64,000 bases of DNA from Chitinispirillum alkaliphilum. GTDB lineage: Bacteria; Fibrobacterota; Chitinivibrionia; Chitinivibrionales; Chitinispirillaceae. This document shows positions 26,163-34,859 of this stretch, piece by piece (position 1 is the stretch's first letter; each line of letters begins with the position of its first letter). The notes below the pieces were generated by a model, which saw only the letters and a list, made by a program, of their open reading frames with translations, was not told the DNA's origin and did not search any database. A program made the translations under genes and the position numbers. The stretch is from positions 186,001 to 250,000 of the forward strand of contig LDWW01000003.1 in NCBI GenBank assembly GCA_001045525.1. Direction: 5' to 3'.

Positions 26163-26208
26163 AAAAAAAAAGCCTCCCTCACCAATCTCTATAAATTAGT
26201 GAAAAAGC
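26163..26208 (-). terminator. Intrinsic terminator in the greA leader (possible attenuator)
   Basis: On the minus strand a 14-pair stem with G-U pairs and one bulge (arms 26208-26195 and 26186-26172, 8-base loop) is followed by nine T. No minus-strand gene lies upstream (larE diverges from here), so the structure can only act on transcripts heading into greA. A promoter-like TTGAAT-16 bp-TAAAAT (26243 to 26216) sits just ahead of it. Confidence 0.65.
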
Positions 26209-26292
26209 CATAAGTATTTTATTTCGGAAATGTATATATTCAAATTACATCAAGTTTCATCTAAATGCAAAAACTAAGAGTAAAAGGGTAAT

Positions 26293-27087
26293 ATGAAAGA
26301 AAAAATCGCTAACCTAAAAAAGATAATCTCTGATTGTGAGTCTGTAGTTATCGCCTTTTCGGGCGGAGTAGACAGCACAATGCTTGCTGCTGTAACAGCT
26401 GATGTATTACCGAAAGAAAATATTCTCCTCATAACAGCAAATACTTCCACCTTTGCAAAAAAAGAGCTTCTGGAATCAAAACAGATTGCAACAACTCTTG
26501 GCTTGCGTCAGGAGATTATAGGATTTGAGGAGTTGGATGTAAAAGAGTTCTCAGATAATTCGCCTGAACGTTGCTATTATTGTAAGCGGGAATTGTTTTG
26601 CAGAATAAAAAAGATTGCAAGGGAACGAGGGCATAATGTGGTGTTTGAAGGTAGTAATAAGGATGATCTTGCCGATTACCGTCCGGGCCTGCGTGCGGTT
26701 GATGAAAATGGTATCAGATCCCCCTTAAGGGAGGCTCAGCTGACTAAGGATGAAATACGTCAGATATCCGCAGAGATGTCTTTGGCAACAGCTTCAAAAC
26801 CAGCTATGGCCTGCCTTGCCTCCCGGTTTCCATATGGAGAGAAAATCACAAAAGAAAAGCTCCAAAGAGTAGGCTTCGCAGAGGAAAAAATCGCCTCTCT
26901 CGGTTTCAGACAATTCAGAGTCAGAAGCCACAATGATCTTGCACGGGTTGAAGTCGAACCTTCAGAGATGAACTGTGCATGGGAAAAGAGAGATGAAATT
27001 GCGCTGATATGTAAAAAGGCAGGCTTTATATACAGCGCACTTGATTTTACCGGATATCGTAGCGGTGCAATGAATGAAGTCTTGTAG
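26293..27087 (+). CDS. larE: LarE-type sulfur transferase (ATP pyrophosphatase)
   Basis: A 264-residue member of the LarE/NAD-synthase-like PP-loop family. The PP-loop is VIAFSGGVDSTML (about residues 18-30); SPERCYYCKRELF and the MACLASRFPYGEKIT segment, with the Cys that donates sulfur in LarE, are conserved. LarE makes the thiocarboxylate groups of the nickel-pincer cofactor of lactate racemase. larB, larC and larA are absent here, so a role outside lactate racemisation is possible. It diverges from greA and has its own AAAAGGG-type ribosome site. Confidence 0.88.
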   Translation: MKEKIANLKKIISDCESVVIAFSGGVDSTMLAAVTADVLPKENILLITANTSTFAKKELLESKQIATTLGLRQEIIGFEELDVKEFSDNSPERCYYCKRELFCRIKKIARERGHNVVFEGSNKDDLADYRPGLRAVDENGIRSPLREAQLTKDEIRQISAEMSLATASKPAMACLASRFPYGEKITKEKLQRVGFAEEKIASLGFRQFRVRSHNDLARVEVEPSEMNCAWEKRDEIALICKKAGFIYSALDFTGYRSGAMNEVL

Positions 27088-27105
27088 GAATAATCTCACT
27101 GAAAA

Positions 27106-27145
27106 AATAAAGGCCCTGCATATGATGCAGAGCCTTTATTTTTAA
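27106..27145. terminator. Bidirectional intrinsic terminator between larE and the DUF2723 gene
   Basis: AATAAAGGC.CTGCAT pairs with ATGCAG.GCCTTTATT (one C-A mismatch, 3-base loop), with A before and T after, so it can serve both convergent genes. Confidence 0.8.
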
Positions 27146-27162
27146 ATATTTCACCTTTTTTG

Positions 27163-29751
27163 CTAATCGACAATCTGAGGTATCAACTCCGTTTCAAGCT
27201 CTTCACCTGAAAATTCAAAGTCTTCGTCTACATTGAGGGTTTGATTTGCCTCAAGTCGATTTTTTGCCTGATTTAGCATCCTTTTGAAAGTTGCGTTATC
27301 AGGGTCTCTCTCCAGAGCTTCCTTCATTTTTTCAATGGCAAGCTCTTCTCGGTTACCGAGCATATAAAGCTCGTGTCTTAGTACACTCAGACGCCACTCC
27401 CACGGAAACAATTCAAGGCAAAGGTCTACAAACTCTATTGCCGACTCAAGGCGTAATTCACGCATTTGGCTTAGCGTTTCAAGCTCCTGGGCATGTTCCT
27501 CAGGCTCACTTTCCTTGAGCTTTTGAATACTATCGTCAAGTATCCTGATCTCCTCGTGAAATTGCGAGCTTGTGTTGGCAAGAAACATCAGATAACTTGA
27601 GGCTGTTCTATATGATGTTGAGGTAAGTAAGGTTGCTTCTTCGCCCAGACTTCTGAATTGATACACGTTGTTCAGGAGATATCTGGTGCGTTCGATATCA
27701 ACCTTCATATTTTCTTTGGAAACAGGTTCGGGCACAACACGATGCACAAACCCCTGTGTTTTAAGATAGGGCTCCAACCCTATAAGATTGTTCCTACCAA
27801 CAGACATGGAAATGTAAATCGGTTTTTTCCATGCGTTTGCGTCAATTATGTGCAGAAGCATCCTGTCCTGAATCCGCAAATGATTGTGTACCTGAAATCC
27901 CGGAAATTCAACCGTGATACCTGCTCTTCTCAGAGAAATGTTGGTACTCCGGGCATAAGGGTTTTGAATAAATTTTAAACTGTCAATTTCCTCATCTGTA
28001 AACCTGATCGGTACTTTTGGCTCAAGATCCTTAATTTGTTTAATATACCACCCTGTATTGAGAAGACTCAGATTAACCACCCGTACATCGGTGCGGATAC
28101 CGTACGCTTCCTGAAGTGCCCACAGGGGATAGGTATCATTGTCTCCTGTGGTGATGAGTATCCCGTTTTCTTCACAGCTCATAAGAAGATTATAGGCATA
28201 ATCAAACGCTACCCAGTCATTGCTCCTGTTGTTCAGGGAGTAGTTGGTTGTAAGTGGTATAGCGGGTGAAGCTATCAGCAGCAATGCGCAAACCGGGGCC
28301 AGTGTTGAGCGCATCATCTGGTCTTTTGAAGAGAAAAGTTTGTGAAGCAAACATGATGCTGCTATACCGATCCACATACCAAAAAACATAAATCCTGCGG
28401 TGAAAAAGTAATCACGAATCCTAACTTCACGATGAACTAAGGGCATAGAACCTGGCCGGCCAGCTTCAATCCACTGCTCATACATAGCTCTCTCAGGGCG
28501 TGTCCCGTCAGCAAAATTCATGTAAAAAACCATGCCTATGGTGGTAACCATAACAAGAGAAATCAGGAAAATGGCAATCGGACGGTTTTTCTTGAAAAGA
28601 TAGTACCAACCGTACAGCATTAAAAATGTTGGAAGAAGGTAGGTAAGCAGCTTGCTCATACCCGCACCAAAACCATTTTTAAAGAAACTTACTGCTGTGT
28701 CATATTCACCAAGTCTGAAAAATTGTGTAAGGTGGAAACCTCCATATCCCATATGTTCATCAATACCAAACTGCGTTCCCAGAGCACCACGACGCCAGAA
28801 CATACGACGCAACATGCTTTCATTGCCATACTGTCTCCGCTCCAGAAAATCTATAAGTGTATCCAGATTATCGGGATGATTCATGTTGATTATTGGTTCT
28901 AAGGCAGAGCGTATTGGAATAAAGGTATGTACGGAGTATCCAAGGATTGCAAAAAATCCCATCCAGAAGCAAAGGCGCCATTTGTACTGATGTTCGCCAC
29001 CGCCCACAAATGCCATTAATGCCAGAGTGATGGTGACCACAGGACCCACGACAATAAAACTGGAAAGACTATGAAGCACTGAGGCCATGAGTAATCCTGT
29101 TGTCCAAAGCCTCCAGTCATATCTTTTCTCCTCATCCACAAGTATCATAAAAAGAAAAGCAGAAGGGAGTACTACCATGGTATACATATGAATCGATATT
29201 CCAAGAAAGGCAAGGAATGTTACAAGCACAAGAATTCGGTCGCGAAGGGGGTTAGTGCTCTGATGCCACACAAGCATCAGCCATGTACAGATCGCTATCA
29301 CAAGCATTGAAACATTATAAACAGATGTCTCTACCGCGCTGAACCAGAATGTATAACCAAATACTGCAAAAAGAGCTGCAGTGATTCCACCTGTATACAC
29401 CGTGATTTTTTTATTCAGAGAATCAGGTATACCTGTAAAACTGATGATTACCCTTACGGCTGCCAGATAAATAAATACAGCAGTCATGGCACTGGCCAAA
29501 ACGATAGTTAAGTTCATTCTGTAACCAACATCATCAAAAAACTGGAATGCCATGCTGGAAACACGCATGAGAAGAACAAAAAAAGGATTGCCCGGTGGGT
29601 GAGCAATTCCAAGTGAGTGCCCCGCGGCAATATACTCTCCACAATCCCAGAAAGCCACAGTCGGGGCTACTGTAGTAAAGAACGCAATGAAGGCAGCAAC
29701 GAAAACGCCGATTGCTATGATTCGATTCAATTTTGAATGTGCCTGTTCCAC
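27163..29751 (-). CDS. DUF2723 polytopic membrane protein with C-terminal helical repeats
   Basis: An 862-residue protein of the DUF2723 family, which is related to GT-C glycosyltransferases such as protein O-mannosyltransferases. The first about 500 residues hold more than ten hydrophobic segments, starting IIAIGVFVAAFIAFFTTVAPTVAFWDCGEYIAAGHSLGIAHPPG, where the conserved acidic WDCGEYI and HPPGNP loop correspond to the catalytic external loop of GT-C enzymes. The soluble part (about 510-862) ends in TPR-like helices (EKMKEALERDPDNATFKRML). It is likely a lipid-linked sugar transferase of the inner membrane; the acceptor is unknown. It is a single gene with its own terminator. Confidence 0.85.
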   Translation of the reverse strand: MEQAHSKLNRIIAIGVFVAAFIAFFTTVAPTVAFWDCGEYIAAGHSLGIAHPPGNPFFVLLMRVSSMAFQFFDDVGYRMNLTIVLASAMTAVFIYLAAVRVIISFTGIPDSLNKKITVYTGGITAALFAVFGYTFWFSAVETSVYNVSMLVIAICTWLMLVWHQSTNPLRDRILVLVTFLAFLGISIHMYTMVVLPSAFLFMILVDEEKRYDWRLWTTGLLMASVLHSLSSFIVVGPVVTITLALMAFVGGGEHQYKWRLCFWMGFFAILGYSVHTFIPIRSALEPIINMNHPDNLDTLIDFLERRQYGNESMLRRMFWRRGALGTQFGIDEHMGYGGFHLTQFFRLGEYDTAVSFFKNGFGAGMSKLLTYLLPTFLMLYGWYYLFKKNRPIAIFLISLVMVTTIGMVFYMNFADGTRPERAMYEQWIEAGRPGSMPLVHREVRIRDYFFTAGFMFFGMWIGIAASCLLHKLFSSKDQMMRSTLAPVCALLLIASPAIPLTTNYSLNNRSNDWVAFDYAYNLLMSCEENGILITTGDNDTYPLWALQEAYGIRTDVRVVNLSLLNTGWYIKQIKDLEPKVPIRFTDEEIDSLKFIQNPYARSTNISLRRAGITVEFPGFQVHNHLRIQDRMLLHIIDANAWKKPIYISMSVGRNNLIGLEPYLKTQGFVHRVVPEPVSKENMKVDIERTRYLLNNVYQFRSLGEEATLLTSTSYRTASSYLMFLANTSSQFHEEIRILDDSIQKLKESEPEEHAQELETLSQMRELRLESAIEFVDLCLELFPWEWRLSVLRHELYMLGNREELAIEKMKEALERDPDNATFKRMLNQAKNRLEANQTLNVDEDFEFSGEELETELIPQIVD

Positions 29752-30026
29752 GAAAAGATCCTTTCCCAGTTGATAATATGGGGGTTAGAGAAAAAGTTGC
29801 TTAGGAAAATACTGCGGTTTAGACCAGAGCGTCAATATGCAAATACGCAAATGGAATTCTTTTATTATTTCTTAATTATCAAAATTCGCTTTGATTTTAG
29901 AAATAAATGAATAATATTCAATATTTATTGTGCAAGTACAAAATAGTATGTTTAGTAGTTTTTTAGTTTTTTGGTTAAAATGCAAATGAGTTTGTTCCAT
30001 ATTTTCAAATCAGGAGAACATTGTAG

Positions 30027-31703
30027 ATGTCAGAGAAGTTTATCTATTACATGAACCGACTAAACAAAATTCATCCTCCAAACAAAGAAGTGCTTAAGGA
30101 CATATCGCTCTCTTTTTACTATGGTGCAAAAATTGGAATCATTGGTGTGAATGGGTCCGGTAAAAGTACGCTTCTTAAAATTATGGCAGGACTGGATACC
30201 GATATACAGGGTGAAGCATGGTTGGAGAAGGGCAGAACAGTGGGTTACCTTCCACAGGAACCACAGCTTGATGAGAGTCTTGATGTTTTGGGGAATGTGG
30301 AGCTGGCTGTTAAGGATACACGTAAACTTCTTGAAGACTTTGAAGATATCTCTGCAAAATTTGCCGAGCCAATGAGTGATGACGAGATGGATAAGCTTCT
30401 GGATAAACAAGCTAAACTTCAGGACCGCATTGATGCGGTGGATGCCTGGGAGCTGGACAGACAGCTTGAAATTGCAATGGATGCACTTAGGTTGCCTCCG
30501 GGTGATGCAAAACCGGCAAACCTGTCCGGAGGAGAAAAAAGAAGGGTGGCACTGTGCAAACTGCTTTTGCAAAAACCTGATCTTTTACTACTGGATGAGC
30601 CCACAAACCATCTCGATGCAGAATCCGTGGCATGGCTTGAACGTCACCTTAAGGAATACGCCGGATCTGTGATTCTGGTAACCCATGACCGCTATTTCCT
30701 GGATAATGTTGTACAGTGGATTCTTGAACTGGACAGAGGCAGAGGTATTCCATGGAAAGGAAACTATGCTTCATGGCTTGAGCAGAGAACTGAGCGCATG
30801 GCCACAGAAGAAAAGGAGATGAGTAATCGTCAGAAAAGATTAAAACAGGAACTTCAGTGGGTTAGGATGTCACAGAAGGCTCGTCAGGCAAAAGGGAAAG
30901 CTCGTCTTAACGCTTATGAGGAGTTGCGCTCTATTGAAGCTCCTGAAGAGCTCAGGGCTGCAAGTATAGTTATTCCTCACGGACCGCGTCTGGGGAATGT
31001 GGTGATTGAGGCAAACGATCTCTCCAAAGCATATGGAGATAATCTTTTATTTGAAAATCTTAATTTTAGCCTGCCACGCGCTGGTATTGTGGGCATCATC
31101 GGGCCCAACGGTGCCGGTAAAACCACTCTCATGAACATAATTATGGGTAAGGAAAAGGCCGATTCTGGTAGCCTTTCGATCGGGGATACTGTTTCACTCA
31201 GTTATGTGGATCAGGTTAGGGACGCATTGGATGGAGATAAGACTGTTTTTGAAGAGATCACTTCCGGTAAGGATAGTATTGCTCTGGGCAATGCTGAAGT
31301 CAATTCGCGTGCCTATGTTGGAAAGTTCAATTTCTCCGGCTCTGATCAGCAGAAAAAAGTTAAAACCCTCTCAGGGGGAGAGCGCAACAGGGTACATCTC
31401 GCAAAAATGCTTCAGATTGGTGGGAATGTGCTTCTGATGGACGAACCTACCAATGATCTGGATGTGGAAACACTTCAGGCTCTGGAGGTGTCTATAAGTG
31501 ATTTCTCCGGATGTGTTGTGGTGGTTACTCATGATCGTTGGTTTCTGGACAGAATCGCTACTCACATTCTTGCATTTGAAGGAGACAGCAGCGTTGTATG
31601 GCATGAAGGTAACTATCAGAGCTATGAGGAAAACAAACGGAAGCGCCTGGGTATAGAGGCAGATCAACCTCACAGAATTAAGTATAAACCTTTACACCGG
31701 TAA
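30027..31703 (+). CDS. ettA: ABC-F translational throttle EttA
   Basis: A 558-residue soluble tandem ATPase of EttA length. Both Walker A motifs (GVNGSGKST at about 47, GPNGAGKTT near residue 360), both signature motifs (LSGGEKRRVALCKLL and LSGGERNRVHLAKML) and both Walker B motifs (LLLLDEPTNHLD, VLLMDEPTNDLD) are intact. The arm region and the linker (RQAKGKARLNAYEELRS) are present. EttA binds the ribosomal E site and gates entry into elongation according to the ATP/ADP ratio. CAGGAG is upstream of the ATG. A small DUF4404-like gene follows. Confidence 0.94.
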   Translation: MSEKFIYYMNRLNKIHPPNKEVLKDISLSFYYGAKIGIIGVNGSGKSTLLKIMAGLDTDIQGEAWLEKGRTVGYLPQEPQLDESLDVLGNVELAVKDTRKLLEDFEDISAKFAEPMSDDEMDKLLDKQAKLQDRIDAVDAWELDRQLEIAMDALRLPPGDAKPANLSGGEKRRVALCKLLLQKPDLLLLDEPTNHLDAESVAWLERHLKEYAGSVILVTHDRYFLDNVVQWILELDRGRGIPWKGNYASWLEQRTERMATEEKEMSNRQKRLKQELQWVRMSQKARQAKGKARLNAYEELRSIEAPEELRAASIVIPHGPRLGNVVIEANDLSKAYGDNLLFENLNFSLPRAGIVGIIGPNGAGKTTLMNIIMGKEKADSGSLSIGDTVSLSYVDQVRDALDGDKTVFEEITSGKDSIALGNAEVNSRAYVGKFNFSGSDQQKKVKTLSGGERNRVHLAKMLQIGGNVLLMDEPTNDLDVETLQALEVSISDFSGCVVVVTHDRWFLDRIATHILAFEGDSSVVWHEGNYQSYEENKRKRLGIEADQPHRIKYKPLHR

Positions 31704-31719
31704 TGAGGGAGTGATTAAA

Positions 31720-32052
31720 ATGGTTGAAGAAACACTGAATCGAATAGAACAGGAAATCGTTGAAAATGACCTGTTGGATGATCAGAAAAAACAGGAACTC
31801 AGAGATCTTTTAGCCCAGTTAAGGGTGGAAATCCTAAAGCTCAATACCACAAACAGCTCAGAGGCTGCCAGTATAGCAAATTATGCCGAAACCTCTTTCA
31901 GAGAAGCTATCCGCAGGGAAAAATCCACTGAATTGCTTCGGCATAGCGTGGAAGGATTGTCTATTTCTGCAAGGAAATTTGAGATCACACACCCAACGCT
32001 TACTGGAATTATTAATAATATTGGACAGACTTTGGTGAATATTGGGATTTAG
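31720..32052 (+). CDS. DUF4404-like small helical protein
   Basis: A 110-residue alpha-helical protein: amphipathic helices in the first 50 residues (EETLNRIEQEIVENDLL, KKQELRDLLAQLRVEI) and a conserved ending FEITHPTLTGIINNIGQTLVNIGI, typical of the DUF4404 group. The function is unknown. The ATG at 31720 is preferred because GAGGG lies about ten bases before it; a GTG three codons upstream is too close to that site. It follows ettA by 16 bases. Confidence 0.75.
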   Translation: MVEETLNRIEQEIVENDLLDDQKKQELRDLLAQLRVEILKLNTTNSSEAASIANYAETSFREAIRREKSTELLRHSVEGLSISARKFEITHPTLTGIINNIGQTLVNIGI

Positions 32053-32070
32053 TTTGGGAGAGCGTTTAAA

Positions 32071-32158
32071 CGGAGGGGAGAGGATTCGAACCTCCGGTAG
32101 GGTTGCCCCTACGCAGGTTTAGCAAACCTGTGCCTTAAGCCGACTCGGCCACCCCTCC
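32071..32158 (-). tRNA. tRNA-Ser(GCU)
   Basis: An 88-base class II tRNA. Acceptor stem GGAGGGG/CCCCTCC with G discriminator, D-arm GGCCGAGTCGGCTTAAGGC, anticodon stem-loop CAGGTTTGCTAAACCTG reading GCT (serine AGC/AGU), a long variable arm (GTAGGGGCAACCCTAC) and T-arm GGAGGTTCGAATCCTC. The 3' CCA is not encoded. Confidence 0.97.
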
Positions 32159-32450
32159 TTAAACGGGAAATAAATATAACTCTTTTCTCTGTTACTTACA
32201 AGTATTAAATTGTAATTCTCTTCAATTTTTTTAAATGCAGTAAGTATTTATGGTTTAGGGCTTTTACATTATAACGGAAAGTTGTATTTTTTTATACCAT
32301 AATTTTGCTTTAAAATGTATAATATGTATATATGAAAGCAGCAGGTGTGTGCACAATCCGTATCATAAGTAATTTTTCTTTTAAAAAAAACAGGCATTTA
32401 CAGAGCATTTTCACGATTTTCATATCTCTGCTACGGACCAAAGAATAAAT

Positions 32451-34859
32451 ATGAACAGTAATAATCTCCGAGAAACCTTCTACAGATATCTACGATACTT
32501 CCTTGCAAAAGATGAATCTACTGCTACTGTGCATGACAAATATATGGCACTCTCCTATGCCGTAAGAAGTGAACTTGTTGATCACTGGATAGAAACCCAG
32601 AAACAGTATAAGCTAAAATCTCCAAGAAGGGTTTATTACCTTTCAATGGAATATATCTTTGGCAAAAGCCTTCAGCAGAATATCATTAACCTTGAGATCA
32701 ACAATCCTATCGAATCAACCATTCAGTCCTTAGGGTTTTCGGTTGATAACCTTTTTAAGCAGGAAGATGATTTTGAATTGGGAAACAACGGAAAAGGCAG
32801 GTCTTCAGCCTGTTTTCTTGAATCTTCTGCTACACTGAATCTTCCTGTAATGGGGTATGGACTACGCTACGATTATGCTCAGTACAGACAGGAGATCATC
32901 AATGGTTCGCAGGTTGAAAAACCCTTTGACTGGCTTCATCGCGGACATCCCTGGGAAATAGTACGGCCAGAATATTCCTGTACCGTTCAGTTTGGGGGGA
33001 GTTGTCACAGAAAAGATGAAGCCCAACCATTAGGGCCCTATGAATGGAATGGCGAAGAACTGGTTCATGCTATACCATATGATATTCCAATAGCGGGATA
33101 CTGCAACAGCACTGTGAACACCCTGAGATTATGGTCTGCCAGAGCTGATGAGGAATTTCTGCCAGATTATTCCAACCATGGTGACTATGTACGTGCTATC
33201 AATGATAAAAACAGATCAGGGCAAATCACTCAGATTCTTTTCCCTGAAGAGGATGTCAGAAGAGCTCATGACATGCGATTAAGACAGCAGTACTTTTTTG
33301 TCAGTGCTGCCCTTCAGGATATTATACGCAGATATAAAATTATCGATGGTGATCTGAGAAAACTTGCTACCAAAATGGCTATTCAGATCAATGGCAGCAG
33401 ATGTGCTCTGGCAATACCGGAATTGATGCGTATTCTGATTGATCAGGAAAATATGCAATGGGAAGAGGCCTGGAATATAACCAAAAAAGTTTTCGCCTAT
33501 ACCAGTAATTCCGTAAACCGTGACTACCTTGAAACCTGGCCGGTGTATAAGATCGCTCAAATACTGCCAAGAATTATGCAGATAATATTTGATATAAACC
33601 AGGTCCATCTTGATGAGGTCAGAGCTAACCGTGGAGACCAAAGTAATCTGCTTAGAGAGCTTTCCCTTATCGAAGAGGGTGAAGTTAAAAAAGTACATTT
33701 TGCAGATCTGGCTGTCACTGGATCTTTTTCAACAAATGGAACCTCCCGGGTTCACACTGATATTCTGACAAGAAAAATTTTCCCCCACTTCTCAGATTAT
33801 TTTCCGGAGCGTTTTAGCTGCAAAACAAATGGTATTGCCCACAGACGTTGGCTTTTGAATGCGAATAAACCACTTTCTAACTTCATAAAGCGACATATTG
33901 GCAAATCATGGATCTATGATTCAGAAAAATTATCAGAACTGGAAAAATTAGCCTCTGATGAAAAGTGTATAGGGGAGCTCGCCCAAATAAAAAGCAGCAA
34001 CAAACGTAAACTTACAGGGAGCATAAAGGAAAAAACAGGCGTAATTTTAGATGATACTATGCTTTTTGATGTTCACGTTAAATCTGTCCATACGGGAAGA
34101 CGACAGGATCTTCATATCCTGCATATTTTGCACAGGTATCTCAGGGCAAAAGCGGGTGAGGAGATCACCACTCCCCGGGCATATGTTTTTGCAGGCAAAG
34201 CTTCGCCTTCAGACTTTCTGGCTAAGCAGATTATTCATCTGATAAACATTACCGCTGAACTTATAAACAATGACCCTCAGGTCAGTGATGTTATGAAAGT
34301 GGTTTTCATACCCGATTTTGGAATGAGCTGGGCAGAGCAGATAGTCCCCGCAACGGATCTTTCTGAACAGATTTCAAGTCCTGAATATGAAGCATCAGGA
34401 ACATTCAATATGAAGTTTGCATTCAATGGGGCAATTACCATTGCAAGCCGAAGTGGATCAAATATCGAACTTCTCGAAAAAATCGGTGAAGATAACCTGT
34501 TTGTCTTCGGAAAGAGTTTTGAAGATATCAAAAACAACCACTACAACAATCCTTCTGATGTATTGAATTCAAACAACAGTCTAAAAGAGGTGTTTTCTTT
34601 TCTTGAAGGACATCTGCCGTCAGTGTCAGGTGGGCATGAGATATATCCGTTAATATCAAATATCTGTGATTCTGACAGACAGTATGTAATTCGGGATTTT
34701 GATGAGTACACTGAAACTCAAAGAAAAATAGATCTTCTTTATCAAAACAAAACTGAATGGTTCCGTAAATCTCTTCTAAATATTGCCAGAGTTGGCTGGT
34801 TTTCAAGTGACAGACTGGTCAGGGAGTATGCCCGGGATGTTTGGAAAGTCTCTGTATGA
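32451..34859 (+). CDS. Glycogen/alpha-glucan phosphorylase homologue with altered active site
   Basis: An 802-residue protein of full GT35 length and order, ending with the normal C-terminal fold (YARDVWKVSV). The PLP lysine is kept (NMKFA, Lys655). Several motifs that are nearly invariant in active phosphorylases differ. The glycine loop GNGGLGR is GNNGKGR (about residues 111-117). NDTHP is NGSRC (about 314). The phosphate/PLP-contact motif KRIHEYKRQ is KSVHTGRRQ (544-552). GSHAVNG is GSFSTNG, and TxDGAN(V)E is SRSGSNIE. Either it has an altered reaction or it is a PLP-binding pseudoenzyme used for regulation. It overlaps the downstream enzyme I-like gene by four bases (ATGA), so the two are translated together. 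No strong ribosome site is visible before the ATG. Confidence 0.85.
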   Translation: MNSNNLRETFYRYLRYFLAKDESTATVHDKYMALSYAVRSELVDHWIETQKQYKLKSPRRVYYLSMEYIFGKSLQQNIINLEINNPIESTIQSLGFSVDNLFKQEDDFELGNNGKGRSSACFLESSATLNLPVMGYGLRYDYAQYRQEIINGSQVEKPFDWLHRGHPWEIVRPEYSCTVQFGGSCHRKDEAQPLGPYEWNGEELVHAIPYDIPIAGYCNSTVNTLRLWSARADEEFLPDYSNHGDYVRAINDKNRSGQITQILFPEEDVRRAHDMRLRQQYFFVSAALQDIIRRYKIIDGDLRKLATKMAIQINGSRCALAIPELMRILIDQENMQWEEAWNITKKVFAYTSNSVNRDYLETWPVYKIAQILPRIMQIIFDINQVHLDEVRANRGDQSNLLRELSLIEEGEVKKVHFADLAVTGSFSTNGTSRVHTDILTRKIFPHFSDYFPERFSCKTNGIAHRRWLLNANKPLSNFIKRHIGKSWIYDSEKLSELEKLASDEKCIGELAQIKSSNKRKLTGSIKEKTGVILDDTMLFDVHVKSVHTGRRQDLHILHILHRYLRAKAGEEITTPRAYVFAGKASPSDFLAKQIIHLINITAELINNDPQVSDVMKVVFIPDFGMSWAEQIVPATDLSEQISSPEYEASGTFNMKFAFNGAITIASRSGSNIELLEKIGEDNLFVFGKSFEDIKNNHYNNPSDVLNSNNSLKEVFSFLEGHLPSVSGGHEIYPLISNICDSDRQYVIRDFDEYTETQRKIDLLYQNKTEWFRKSLLNIARVGWFSSDRLVREYARDVWKVSV

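Noticed and set aside
32392-32407. GG-N10-GC match (AGGCATTTACAGAGCA) before the phosphorylase gene
   Set aside because: The spacing is right but the -24 lacks the leading T and the -12 reads GAGC instead of TTGC; too weak to call sigma-54.
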